In this document: in pieces, positions 51,654 to 60,552 of the stretch | Layout of the letters: every line of letters starts with the position of its first letter | Numbering within the stretch: position 1 is the stretch's first letter | Source: Ascidiaceihabitans sp039975415 | Lineage (GTDB): Bacteria; Pseudomonadota; Alphaproteobacteria; Rhodobacterales; Rhodobacteraceae | Assembly (NCBI RefSeq): GCF_039975415.1 | Contig: NZ_JBDWHD010000006.1 | Reading direction: 5' to 3' (one strand) | Length of the DNA stretch: 64,000 nucleotides | Notes under the pieces: model-generated | Database searches by the model: none | Told to the model about the DNA's origin: nothing | Seen by the model: the letters and a program-made list of their open reading frames with translations, nothing else | Program-made: the position numbers and the translations under genes

Positions 51654-54600
51654 TGCGGTTTCGCAAGCTGTCATTGGACCGTTTCGGGCATTTCACCGAT
51701 CAAAGTTTCGATTTTGGTGCGGTGACGGAAAACCCGGATTTTCATATCATCTATGGCCCCAACGAGGCGGGAAAAACCACAACGATGGAAGGCGCTTTGC
51801 GTTTGCTGTACGGGTTTCCCAACAAAGAGGGCTATCAATTCAAGCACCCGCGCAAGAACTTGCAAGTGTCGGGAACAGTGGAAATTGACGGTCAAACCCG
51901 TCATTTCACACGTCTACCAAAGAAAAGCGGCGCCCTTGTGGACGAACACGGCAGCGTTTTGCCCGAAGCGGCGCTGTCATCCCATTTGGCGGGGCTGTCC
52001 AAAGACGACTACCAGAAATTACTGTGTCTGGACGATGCAACATTGGAAAGCGGCGGTGAGGAAATCACCAAGGCCAGCGGTGACATTGGGCGGTTGTTGT
52101 TTTCCGCGGCCGCAGGGGTGTCGGACCTAAGCACGGTGTTGCAGGGCGTGCGTGAAGATGCGGATGCGATCTGGCGCAAACGGACATCCAAGACGCGCGT
52201 GGCTGAATTAAAACGCGCATTGACCGAGGTCGAACGTGACATCCGCGATAAAGACGTCTCGGCCAGTGCGTGGAAGGGGTTGAAACGCGAAGTGGCCAGT
52301 GCTGTCGAAGACGAAAGCACAGCACGGCAGGCGCGTGACACTTTGCACAAACGATCCGCCCAAGTGTCAGCGATGGGCCGGGCGTTTCCGATCTTGGCTG
52401 AAATCGATGCTTTGACACGCGAATTGCAGCCATTTGGGGCATATCCCGAACGGCTTGATTTCAACCCTGAAACGCTGCTGGCGCATATGACAAATGACGC
52501 GCAGGCCCGCGCGGACCTAGACCGTCTGACAAAGGAAATCGCCGATATGTCGGCCCGTTTGGACGGGCTTGAGGTGGTCATCGCGTTGGAAGACCTGATC
52601 GCTGGTTTGAACGCTTTGGAAGACTTGTCAGCACGCGACCGCACCGCGTCTCAGGACCTGACACGCCGCAGCCAAGAGGTGAAAACGCTGGATGCCGAAC
52701 TTGAGAAAGTGGCGCGTGACCTTGGCGTTGTAGATGGTGACAAACCAGACACCTTGATCTTGTCACATAGCCAGATCGCACAGTTGAATGATGCGCGCGA
52801 TGCCGTGGCGCAAGCGGGCAATTATACGCAGGGGCAGGCCCGCGAAGTGACGGCTTTGCAGACGCGACGTGATCAGGCGCAGGCCGCTTTGGACCATGAG
52901 ACCGCCCAAACGCCGCGCCCGACCGGGATTGGTGAGGTGTTGAGCCGCTACGATGTTGACCATTTGGCGCCAGCCTATGCGTCTGCACTGCAAGCTTTGT
53001 CAGCCGCGAAAAGCACGGCGCAAACTTCACTGGATGCATTGGCGATCGGGGCGCTGCATTTCAAACTTCTGCCACCCTGTTCCATCAGTGTGATTAAAGC
53101 CCGTGAATGGGCCCGCGAAGCCGCTGAGATTTCGCAAACCCTGCGGGATGAAGATGCCGCGTACCAAAAGCACACGGACGATGTTGCCGCCTATGCGGTC
53201 CAGAACGAACAGATCATGCAAAAGGGTGGCGTTGTTACAGATGGCGACGCGCACGCCATGAAAAAGCAGCGTGACCTTGCATGGGATGCACATGCTTCGG
53301 CGCTGGATGCGGATACGGCGCAGGCGTTTGTCGCGCAAATGAAGGCTTTTGACGCGGCCCAAGACCACCGGCTTCTTCAGGCGCAAGATTTGGGCCAATT
53401 GCGTCAGCTGGCACACTCCAAAGCCGAGGCCCAGACCCGCGCCCAACAGGCGGATGCACGGATGACCGTCGCACGTGCCAAACAAGAGGACATCGAAGAC
53501 CGGATCGCCAAAGCTGTCGCGGATATCGGTCTGCCACAGATGTCGGCGGATGAGTGGTCTGATTGGGTGGGACGGCACGCTGTTGCCGCACAAGATGCGC
53601 GAAAGCTGGACCATCTGGAAGACAGCCATAGCGCTGTTTTGGACCGTGCGGCGGCGTTGGTACGTGATGTGTCCGAACACCTGAGTTTTGAGGACCCTAC
53701 ATTTGAAAGCGCCGTGTCGGCGGCCCGCGCACTGGCAAAGTCAGAAATGCAAACGCAGTCGGCGCTGTCCAAGGCGCAGGAAGGTTTGGCGGTCGTAACG
53801 CAGGATTTGGCGGATCGCGAAACCCTGTATGCAACAGCCCTGAAGGTTCAGGAAACGGCCATGAAGGCGTGGGATAGGGCTTTGGTGACACATTTTGGGA
53901 ACGCCAGCATTGGTCCTGCTTTGATGGCGTCCCTTGATCCGTTGCGTGCGCTGCGTCAGATCGCTGACAAGCGCGATGATGTGGCTGAGCGTGTGACGCG
54001 CATGAAAGCGGATCAAACGCAATTTTCGATTGCCGTGAAAGACCTTGCCGAAAAATATGATGTGACCGGGGCAGACACGTCTGCAGCACGGTTCGCAGCG
54101 TTGCGGGCTTTTGTGGCGTCATCGCAGACCACGCAAACGCAGGCTGAAACCCTGAAAAGCAGGATTGAAACCGCCAAACAGGATCATAAGGCTGCGCAGC
54201 GGTGTCTGGAAGACATCGCCCACCACGTATCGGTTCTAAGTGAGACCTTTCCCGAAGATGCCCCGACACACACCCTGTCCGACCTGCGCCAAACGGCATT
54301 AACGGCGCAAAGTGTGATCGAGAAACGTGGCACCTGCGCCAAGCTGGAACGCGATTTGATGGCCGAACTGGAATGTGCGGATATGGATGCGGTGCGCCGG
54401 TTGTTATCAAACAGCAGCCCCGCAACCACCCAAGCTGAGGCCGCCACACTTGAAGCCGATCTTGTCACGGCAGAGGCCAGTGTCACCAAAGCGACTGAAA
54501 TGCGGGTTGGGGCGGAACACGGTCTGGCCCAAGTGACAGGCAACGCGGACATAGCGGTTTTGAACGAACGCAAAGCCACGCTTGAACTGGAACTGGAAGA

Positions 54601-55084
54601 CGCAGCCGTCACATATCTGGAGCTGTCGCTGGGCCATCGACTGGCCGATGAAGCGATCCGTCGCTACCGTGACACCCACCGCAGCGGCATGATGGCCGCC
54701 ACAGAAAAGTGCTTTGGAATGCTGACGCGGGGCGCTTACACGCGATTGATTGCACAGCCGGAAAAAGACAGGGAAATCCTGTTGGCTGTGGACGCGAATG
54801 GTGTGACGAAACAAGCGGCGGAAATGTCGAAAGGCACGCGGTTTCAATTGTATCTTGCCTTGCGGGCGGCCGCACATGAACAGCTGGTTAAAGAAGGAAA
54901 TTGCCTGCCGTTTTTCTGCGACGACATCTTTGAGACCTTCGACGAGGGCCGCACAAGTGCGGCCTGCCTGGTCATGGAAGACATCGGGCGACGGGGGCAG
55001 GCGATTTACCTGACGCATCACCAGCATGTGGTGGATATCGCCCTGAAGGTCTGCAAAGTGCCCCCCACCATTCATAGGATTTGA
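51653..55084 (+). CDS. AAA-type SMC/Rad50-like ATPase (YhaN-like)
   Basis: This 1143-residue ATPase has the N-terminal Walker A GPNEAGKTTTMEGAL (around residues 35-49), an Ala/Gln/Asp-rich coiled-coil region over ~850 residues, and a C-terminal Walker B LPFFCDDIFETFDEGRTSAA. The start LSLDRFGHFTDQSFDFG and FHIIYGPNEAGKT match the YhaN group. No Cys-x-x-Cys zinc hook, as in SbcC, was noticed in the coiled coil. It partners the phosphoesterase just upstream and would couple ATP hydrolysis to DNA end processing. Confidence 0.88.
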   Translation: MRFRKLSLDRFGHFTDQSFDFGAVTENPDFHIIYGPNEAGKTTTMEGALRLLYGFPNKEGYQFKHPRKNLQVSGTVEIDGQTRHFTRLPKKSGALVDEHGSVLPEAALSSHLAGLSKDDYQKLLCLDDATLESGGEEITKASGDIGRLLFSAAAGVSDLSTVLQGVREDADAIWRKRTSKTRVAELKRALTEVERDIRDKDVSASAWKGLKREVASAVEDESTARQARDTLHKRSAQVSAMGRAFPILAEIDALTRELQPFGAYPERLDFNPETLLAHMTNDAQARADLDRLTKEIADMSARLDGLEVVIALEDLIAGLNALEDLSARDRTASQDLTRRSQEVKTLDAELEKVARDLGVVDGDKPDTLILSHSQIAQLNDARDAVAQAGNYTQGQAREVTALQTRRDQAQAALDHETAQTPRPTGIGEVLSRYDVDHLAPAYASALQALSAAKSTAQTSLDALAIGALHFKLLPPCSISVIKAREWAREAAEISQTLRDEDAAYQKHTDDVAAYAVQNEQIMQKGGVVTDGDAHAMKKQRDLAWDAHASALDADTAQAFVAQMKAFDAAQDHRLLQAQDLGQLRQLAHSKAEAQTRAQQADARMTVARAKQEDIEDRIAKAVADIGLPQMSADEWSDWVGRHAVAAQDARKLDHLEDSHSAVLDRAAALVRDVSEHLSFEDPTFESAVSAARALAKSEMQTQSALSKAQEGLAVVTQDLADRETLYATALKVQETAMKAWDRALVTHFGNASIGPALMASLDPLRALRQIADKRDDVAERVTRMKADQTQFSIAVKDLAEKYDVTGADTSAARFAALRAFVASSQTTQTQAETLKSRIETAKQDHKAAQRCLEDIAHHVSVLSETFPEDAPTHTLSDLRQTALTAQSVIEKRGTCAKLERDLMAELECADMDAVRRLLSNSSPATTQAEAATLEADLVTAEASVTKATEMRVGAEHGLAQVTGNADIAVLNERKATLELELEDAAVTYLELSLGHRLADEAIRRYRDTHRSGMMAATEKCFGMLTRGAYTRLIAQPEKDREILLAVDANGVTKQAAEMSKGTRFQLYLALRAAAHEQLVKEGNCLPFFCDDIFETFDEGRTSAACLVMEDIGRRGQAIYLTHHQHVVDIALKVCKVPPTIHRI

Positions 55085-55137
55085 AGGCCAAAAGCCGCGC
55101 CGGATTTACACGCACCTGCACCTTGGTCTCATAGACA

Positions 55138-55166
55138 TTGACACAACGTTTCAGAATAGTGACGAT
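55138..55166 (+). promoter_or_regulatory. Candidate pqqA promoter
   Basis: A consensus -35 hexamer TTGACA (55138-55143) lies 52 bases before the pqqA ATG. The matching -10 is ambiguous (around 55161-55168, GACGATAT). Position between the ATPase stop and pqqA fits a dedicated promoter. Confidence 0.4.
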
Positions 55167-55195
55167 ATGAGTGCTACTTTTCGGGAGGATCTATG

Positions 55196-55300
55196 ATGGC
55201 ATGGTCAAAACCAATCATTCGTGAAATCGAATGCGGTATGGAAATCAACATGTACGGCCCAGATGGCGATCGTGAAGACGATGGCGGCGTACTGTTCTAA
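55196..55300 (+). CDS. pqqA: PQQ precursor peptide
   Basis: This short gene encodes the 34-residue ribosomal precursor of pyrroloquinoline quinone. The peptide starts MAWSKPIIREIECGMEINMY and has Glu16 and Tyr20, the residues that PqqE crosslinks and that become the cofactor. GGGAGG lies at 55183-55188; two adjacent ATGs occur at 55193 and 55196, and the second has the better spacing and the usual MAW start. The tail is Asp/Gly-rich. It heads the pqqABCDE operon. Confidence 0.95.
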   Translation: MAWSKPIIREIECGMEINMYGPDGDREDDGGVLF

Positions 55301-55324
55301 GTAAAACGGCGTGCGGGGTTCGCA

Positions 55325-56221
55325 ATGACATTCCGCGCGCATATTCTTGGCGCCGCAGCGGGCGGCGGTCTGCCTCAGTGGAATTGCGGGTGTGAAAACT
55401 GCAATCTCGCGCGGGCTGGTAAAATTCCTGCGCAATCCCAATCATCGGTGGCCTTCAGTGCCAACGGTGCAGATTGGGCTGTATTGAACGCATCCCCCGA
55501 CATCCGCGACCAAATGGCGCGTGCGCAGGTTCTGCACCCGACAGACTTGCGGGTTTCCCCTTTGAAATCGGTGCTTTTGACCAATGGTGATATTGACCAT
55601 GTTGCGGGTCTTTTGACGCTGCGCGAACAGCAGGCGTTTGCCCTGTTTGCCACGTCCGAAATCCACCGCGTTCTGTCTGATAATCCCATTTTTGACGCGT
55701 TGAATCCTAACTTTGTCACCCGTGTGGACATTGCCCTGAACCAGCCGTTTGAACTGGCGCCGGGTCTGACGGCCTGCCTGTTTGCGGTGCCGGGCAAAGT
55801 GCCACTGTATCTGGAAGGGGCAAGCGTCCAAACCGATCTGGAAGGCGAACAAACCGTGGGGGTTCATCTTCAGGCACAGGGCAAGAATGTGTTCTACATT
55901 CCGGGGTGCTCAACCATGCGGCCCGATCTGAGCGCTCGAATTGAGGGCGCCGATATGGTGATGTTCGACGGCACGCTGTGGCAAGACGATGAAATGGTCG
56001 TGGCCGGACTGAGCCAGAAAACGGGGCAGCGCATGGGCCATATGTCAATGTCGGGGCAGGATGGATCAATCGCGGCGTTTGAGAATTTGAACATTGCCCA
56101 AAAGGTCTTTGTGCACATGAACAACACAAACCCTGTACTGCGGCCCGGATCGCATCAGCGGACCCAAGCAGAGCAAGCCGGCTGGACCGTTGCACATGAT
56201 GGATTGGAGCTGGATGTATGA
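55325..56221 (+). CDS. pqqB: PQQ biosynthesis protein PqqB
   Basis: This 298-residue metallo-beta-lactamase-fold protein matches PqqB, an iron-dependent hydroxylase thought to oxidise the crosslinked tyrosine intermediate. Features include LGAAAGGGLPQWNCGCENCN, ASPDIRDQM, the LTNGDIDHVAGLLTLRE motif and VFYIPGC. HxHxDH is degenerate, as expected in PqqB. It starts 24 bases after pqqA and overlaps pqqC by four bases. Confidence 0.96.
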   Translation: MTFRAHILGAAAGGGLPQWNCGCENCNLARAGKIPAQSQSSVAFSANGADWAVLNASPDIRDQMARAQVLHPTDLRVSPLKSVLLTNGDIDHVAGLLTLREQQAFALFATSEIHRVLSDNPIFDALNPNFVTRVDIALNQPFELAPGLTACLFAVPGKVPLYLEGASVQTDLEGEQTVGVHLQAQGKNVFYIPGCSTMRPDLSARIEGADMVMFDGTLWQDDEMVVAGLSQKTGQRMGHMSMSGQDGSIAAFENLNIAQKVFVHMNNTNPVLRPGSHQRTQAEQAGWTVAHDGLELDV

Positions 56222-56964
56222 CCGCAACACCCGCTGACTTCGAAGCCCGTCTGCGTCAAATCGGTGCGGATCAATATCACGATAAACATCCGTTTCACCA
56301 CCTTTTGCACAGCGGTGGATGCACCCCGGACCAGGTGCGGGCGTGGGTCATTAACCGGTTCTACTATCAGGCCAGCATCCCCGTAAAAGACGCGGCCTTC
56401 ATGAGCCGTGTAGAAGACCCTGCGCTGCGCCGCGCATGGCGGTCGCGCATCGAAGATCATGATGGCACAGCCGACAATGAAGGCGGCATAATGCGCTGGC
56501 TGCGGTTGGCGGACGCCGTGGGGTTGGACCGTGATTATGTTGCCAGCAAGGAAGGCGTGCTGCCTGCAACAAAATTTGCCGTGGACGCTTACGTGCGCTT
56601 TGTGCGCGACAAAACCCTGTTGGAAGCTGTTGCTGCGTCTTTGACCGAACTTTTTGCACCCAAAATCCACGCGGCCCGTATCGAAGGTCTGCTGGCCAAC
56701 TATGCGTTTGCCGACGACAGCAGCCTGTCCTATTTTCGCAATCGTCTCACCGAAGCGCCCAAGGATGTGGCATTTGGCTTAGCTTGGGTTTTGGATCACG
56801 CGGATACGGGTGAAAAGCAGGATGCGGCCGCTGCTGCTTTGGTTTTCAAAACCAATGTGTTGTGGGCGCAGCTGGATGCGCTTCATGCGGCTTATGTTAC
56901 CCCTGCGCGTATCCCGCCGGGGGGATGGCAGCCGGGAACGCATTTGAGGTCGGGCGCCAAATGA
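56218..56964 (+). CDS. pqqC: Pyrroloquinoline-quinone synthase
   Basis: This 248-residue oxidase catalyses the last step of PQQ formation, ring closure and eight-electron oxidation of AHQQ. Family motifs are YHDKHPFHHLLHSGGCTPDQ, WVINRFYYQASIPVKDA, EDHDGTADNEGGIMRWLRLA and the late ANYAFADDSSLSYFRNRLTE. The conserved His and Tyr/Arg ligands of PqqC lie in these segments. It overlaps pqqB and pqqD by four bases each. Confidence 0.96.
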   Translation: MTATPADFEARLRQIGADQYHDKHPFHHLLHSGGCTPDQVRAWVINRFYYQASIPVKDAAFMSRVEDPALRRAWRSRIEDHDGTADNEGGIMRWLRLADAVGLDRDYVASKEGVLPATKFAVDAYVRFVRDKTLLEAVAASLTELFAPKIHAARIEGLLANYAFADDSSLSYFRNRLTEAPKDVAFGLAWVLDHADTGEKQDAAAAALVFKTNVLWAQLDALHAAYVTPARIPPGGWQPGTHLRSGAK

Positions 56965-57245
56965 CAGGGATAACATCCACAACTGTGCCTGCAATTCCGC
57001 GCGGTGTGCGCCTGCACGAAGACACTGTGCGCGGGCTTTGGGTGCTTTTGGCCCCCGAACGCACCATCAACCTTGACCCCATCGGTCTGGCGATTTTGCA
57101 GCAACTGGATGGCGTCCGGAGCTTTGGCGATGTGGTGCAACGCTTGGCCAATATCTACGATGCCCCTGCCGAACAGATTGAAGGAGATGTGGCAGAGTTT
57201 ATCACAGGCTTGGCAGATCGCCGCATCCTGGACCTGAACCAATGA
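56961..57245 (+). CDS. pqqD: PQQ biosynthesis chaperone PqqD
   Basis: This 94-residue peptide chaperone binds PqqA and presents it to PqqE. It has the winged-helix start PRGVRLHEDTVRGLWVLLAP, the core ERTINLDPIGLAILQQLDG, and an acidic helix before ADRRILDL. The ATG at 56961 lies inside the end of pqqC, and the gene overlaps pqqE by four bases. It is a separate gene here, not fused to pqqC or pqqE as in some bacteria. Confidence 0.95.
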   Translation: MTGITSTTVPAIPRGVRLHEDTVRGLWVLLAPERTINLDPIGLAILQQLDGVRSFGDVVQRLANIYDAPAEQIEGDVAEFITGLADRRILDLNQ

Positions 57246-58336
57246 CACACCCCAGCGCAATTCCCGCCCCGATCGCGATGCTGGCCGAACTGACATATCG
57301 CTGTCCTTTGTCGTGCCCCTATTGTTCGAACCCCGTGGAAATGGCCAAAAAGGAAAGTGAGCTGGACACCGCCACTTGGGTGGATGTTTTTGCGCAAGCT
57401 GCACGGTTGGGCGTCTTGCAATTGCATTTGTCGGGGGGGGAACCTGCATCGCGGCGTGACTTGATCGAATTGGTGGCGGGCGCACGGGACGCAGGCCTTT
57501 ACACAAATCTGATCACCTCGGCCATCGGTTTGACGCAGCGGCGTTTAGACCAGTTGGAAGCCGCAGGGCTGGATCATGTGCAACTGTCTTTGCAAGGCAC
57601 AGACGCGGAAATGGCGGACCATATTGGCGGCTACAAGGGCGGCTTTGATCGCAAAATGCAAGCTGCGGCATGGATCGTTGAGGCTGGCTTTCCCTTGACC
57701 CTGAACGCTGTTGTACACCGCCAGAATCTGCACCAGTTGCCGCAGGCCATCGAGATGGCGGTGGCCATGAAAGCGCGACGCATGGAAGTGGCGATTGTGC
57801 AGTTTCACGGCTGGGCCATGCTGAACCGCGACGCGATGATGCCAACACGCGAGCAAGCCGCCGAGGCCAGCCACATCGTGGCCGAGGCCCGTGAACGACT
57901 GAAGGGTGTGCTGGTGATCGACTATGTTCCGGCAGATTATCACAGCGATTATCCAAAACGCTGCATGGGCGGATGGGGGACAACGGGGCTGAATGTGACC
58001 CCCGACGGGCTGGTTTTACCGTGCCATGCGGCCCAAACGATCCCGTCTTTGCGCTTTGACAATGTGCGCGACAAGACATTGTCCGACATTTGGTACACGG
58101 GTGCTGCGTTCAATGCCTATCGCGGCGAAGACTGGATGCAGGACCCCTGCAAAAGCTGCGACAGGCGCAAGCTGGATTTTGGCGGGTGCCGGTGTCAGGC
58201 CATGGCCATTGCGGGCGATGCCTCTGCCACGGATCCGGTTTGCGTCAAATCCCCGCTGCACGACAAAATGCAAGCCATGGCGCAAGCGTTTTCCGAAGAT
58301 GATGCAGCCCCGCTGGTGTACCGTAAAAGTCCCTAG
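57242..58336 (+). CDS. pqqE: PqqA peptide cyclase (radical SAM)
   Basis: This 364-residue radical SAM enzyme forms the carbon-carbon bond between Glu and Tyr of PqqA. The SAM cluster cysteines are Cys21, Cys25 and Cys28 (CPLSCPYC). The C-terminal SPASM domain shows cysteines in KRCMGGWGTTGLNVTPDG, VLPCHAAQ and CKSCDRRKLDFGGCRC. The length is standard. Its stop overlaps the stop of the convergent sensor kinase by four bases. Confidence 0.96.
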   Translation: MTHPSAIPAPIAMLAELTYRCPLSCPYCSNPVEMAKKESELDTATWVDVFAQAARLGVLQLHLSGGEPASRRDLIELVAGARDAGLYTNLITSAIGLTQRRLDQLEAAGLDHVQLSLQGTDAEMADHIGGYKGGFDRKMQAAAWIVEAGFPLTLNAVVHRQNLHQLPQAIEMAVAMKARRMEVAIVQFHGWAMLNRDAMMPTREQAAEASHIVAEARERLKGVLVIDYVPADYHSDYPKRCMGGWGTTGLNVTPDGLVLPCHAAQTIPSLRFDNVRDKTLSDIWYTGAAFNAYRGEDWMQDPCKSCDRRKLDFGGCRCQAMAIAGDASATDPVCVKSPLHDKMQAMAQAFSEDDAAPLVYRKSP

Positions 58337-60540
58337 ATCACCGACACATCGACGCCGTTCTGGCGAAACAATTGCACCAGCAAACCGCGCAACCGGTTTT
58401 TGTCGATGGGCTTTGCAATCAGTGGCAAATCCAAAGTCTTGCAGGTTTCGCGCAAGGCTTTTGTGCGTTCGGCTGAAATGATCGCGGCCGGTACGGGACC
58501 ATAGCGGCGCGTTGCTTCGGTGTAAAAATCAGTGCCGTTCAGGCCCGTCCCCAGTTGGAAATCAACCAGAAATGCATCTGGGACCAATTGGATTTCAGTC
58601 AAGATACCAAAGGCTTCTTCTGCGCTGTGAGCATGAATGACCGTGGGGCCAAAGCTTTCGATCATTGCACTGATGGCTGTTGCCAATTGCGGGTTGTCTT
58701 CGACCAACATCACCAACCGGTCTGACAAGGATTGCGGGACGATGTCCTGTTTCTTTTGCTGGTCGGTGTCATAGAAAATGTCATGGCGCACGGGCACGTT
58801 CAGCGAAAAGCAACTGCCGACGCCGGGCTCTGACCAAAGGCTAAGGGTATGATCGAGGCCCTTACAAGCGCGTTCGACAATCGAAAGCCCCAAGCCTAAC
58901 CCTGTGTCCGCGTTGTTGGGAGATAGGCGTTCGAATTCGCGAAAAATCACTTGCTGGTCGGCATGTGCGATGCCGCGTCCCGTGTCCCAGACCTCGATAC
59001 GCGCCAATTGACCGACGCGGCGCACGCCCACCAACACACGGCCTTTGTCGGTGTAGCGGATGGCGTTGGTCAGCAGGTTCTGGACGATGCGGCGCAGATA
59101 CCCCGGATCGCTTTCCACGGTCAGGTCACAATCCACCACCTTCAACTCGATGCCCTTTTGCTGTGCGATGGGCATCAATTCGTTGCGCAAGGGGACAAAA
59201 ACGTCTGACAAGCGCAGCGGTTGCACTTCGAAAACGGCTTTACCTGCATCCAGTTTGGAAATGTCCAAAAGGGCTGCGATGAATTGTTCAACGCTGCTGA
59301 GGGCCATTTCGGCTTTGTCCAAGATTGCACGGGCGTCTTCGGGGTTGTTTTGCTCAGACAGCGATGAGACGAACAGCTTTGCCGCGGATAGGGGTTGTAG
59401 CAAATCATGGCTGGCTGCGGCGACAAAACGCGATTTTGACGCGTTTGCGCGTTCGGCTTCAGCCAAGGCAAGTCCCAATTCCCGCGTGCGGTCTTCGACA
59501 CGTTGTTCGAGGATTTCGTTCAATTCATATAAGGTGCGTGCCGCGGCACGTTCTGCGGTGACATCTGTAAAGCTGATCACAAACCCTTTGTCGGGCATTT
59601 CTTGTGCAAAAACACTGTATGTTTGTGCCGATCCGCGGTGAACTTCAAAGATGATGGGATCGCGACGGCTGGTGCGATTGGCCCATTGGCGCAGATGTTC
59701 TGCGTCCAACGATGCGTCAAAAACCAATTCGTCTTTAAGCCAATCCAGCAAGATCCCGAAACTCATCCTGAGGGCGGCTGTGTTGGGTGAGGATGCAAGC
59801 AAGCTGTCCATGCGCGAATTCCAACCCATCAACATCTGGTCGTTGTTGAAGATGCACACACCCTGATTGAGGTGATCGAGGGTGGCTTGCAATATTTCGG
59901 CCTGTTTGTCGCGTTCCTGACGTTCGCGGCGAATGATCGATGTGACGTCGGTTTGCAAAATGACGGTGCCGCCTTGCGATGTGCGATGTTCGCTGACTTG
60001 CAACCAGCGATCCCATTTCAGGCGCACGTTGAACACCACGTGATCGTCGCGGTGTCGTGCCATGCGTTTGGCAACCCAATCGGCAGGGGTTTGATCGTCT
60101 GGCAGCGCCAAAACGCGGCTTTCAGAGATCAGTTTCACGTAATTTTCGAAGGACAAACCGCCCACCAAAAGTCCCGCAATGTCGGTCAAATCACGACAAA
60201 ATCGGCTGTTGGACAGAACCAGCCCTTCATTTTGTTCAAACAGCGCAAAGCCTTCGTTGATGGTTTCAATGGCTTCGGTCAGGTTTGAACGGGCTTTTTC
60301 GGTTTCGCTGTTGGCGACTTCCAAACGGGTGTTGGAATCCTGCAATAGATCCAGTGCGCGTTCCAGATCCTGCGTGCGTTCGCGTACTTCGGTTTCCAGC
60401 AATGCGGCCCGTTCAAATTGCTGATAGGCAAATCCGGATTGTTCATTTTTCTGCTCGACCCTGCGCATCAGGGACTGCGTGATTTGAAGCAGTTTCTCGT
60501 TTTGACGTTCCAGACTGTCGGCAGGGTTGATCAATGACAT
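58333..60540 (-). CDS. Hybrid sensor histidine kinase with PAS domains (NahK/ErcS'-like)
   Basis: This 735-residue cytosolic hybrid kinase has an N-terminal coiled coil (about 10-90) and two PAS-like domains (NEGFALFEQNEGLVLSNSRF and NQGVCIFNNDQMLMGWNSRM). A HisKA domain follows with phospho-His about residue 378 (VAAASHDLLQPLSAAKL). Next are an ATPase domain (QNLLTNAIRYT, VWDTGRGIA) and a C-terminal receiver with LVEDNPQLATAI and acceptor Asp in FLVDFQLGTG. No membrane segment is present. The layout matches P. aeruginosa NahK/ErcS', which lies beside the FIST protein NosP and regulates alcohol oxidation and biofilm. The ATG at 60540 is taken. It lies 12 bases after the FIST gene. Confidence 0.88.
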   Translation of the reverse strand: MSLINPADSLERQNEKLLQITQSLMRRVEQKNEQSGFAYQQFERAALLETEVRERTQDLERALDLLQDSNTRLEVANSETEKARSNLTEAIETINEGFALFEQNEGLVLSNSRFCRDLTDIAGLLVGGLSFENYVKLISESRVLALPDDQTPADWVAKRMARHRDDHVVFNVRLKWDRWLQVSEHRTSQGGTVILQTDVTSIIRRERQERDKQAEILQATLDHLNQGVCIFNNDQMLMGWNSRMDSLLASSPNTAALRMSFGILLDWLKDELVFDASLDAEHLRQWANRTSRRDPIIFEVHRGSAQTYSVFAQEMPDKGFVISFTDVTAERAAARTLYELNEILEQRVEDRTRELGLALAEAERANASKSRFVAAASHDLLQPLSAAKLFVSSLSEQNNPEDARAILDKAEMALSSVEQFIAALLDISKLDAGKAVFEVQPLRLSDVFVPLRNELMPIAQQKGIELKVVDCDLTVESDPGYLRRIVQNLLTNAIRYTDKGRVLVGVRRVGQLARIEVWDTGRGIAHADQQVIFREFERLSPNNADTGLGLGLSIVERACKGLDHTLSLWSEPGVGSCFSLNVPVRHDIFYDTDQQKKQDIVPQSLSDRLVMLVEDNPQLATAISAMIESFGPTVIHAHSAEEAFGILTEIQLVPDAFLVDFQLGTGLNGTDFYTEATRRYGPVPAAIISAERTKALRETCKTLDLPLIAKPIDKNRLRGLLVQLFRQNGVDVSVI

Positions 60541-60552
60541 CGACAAACACCG

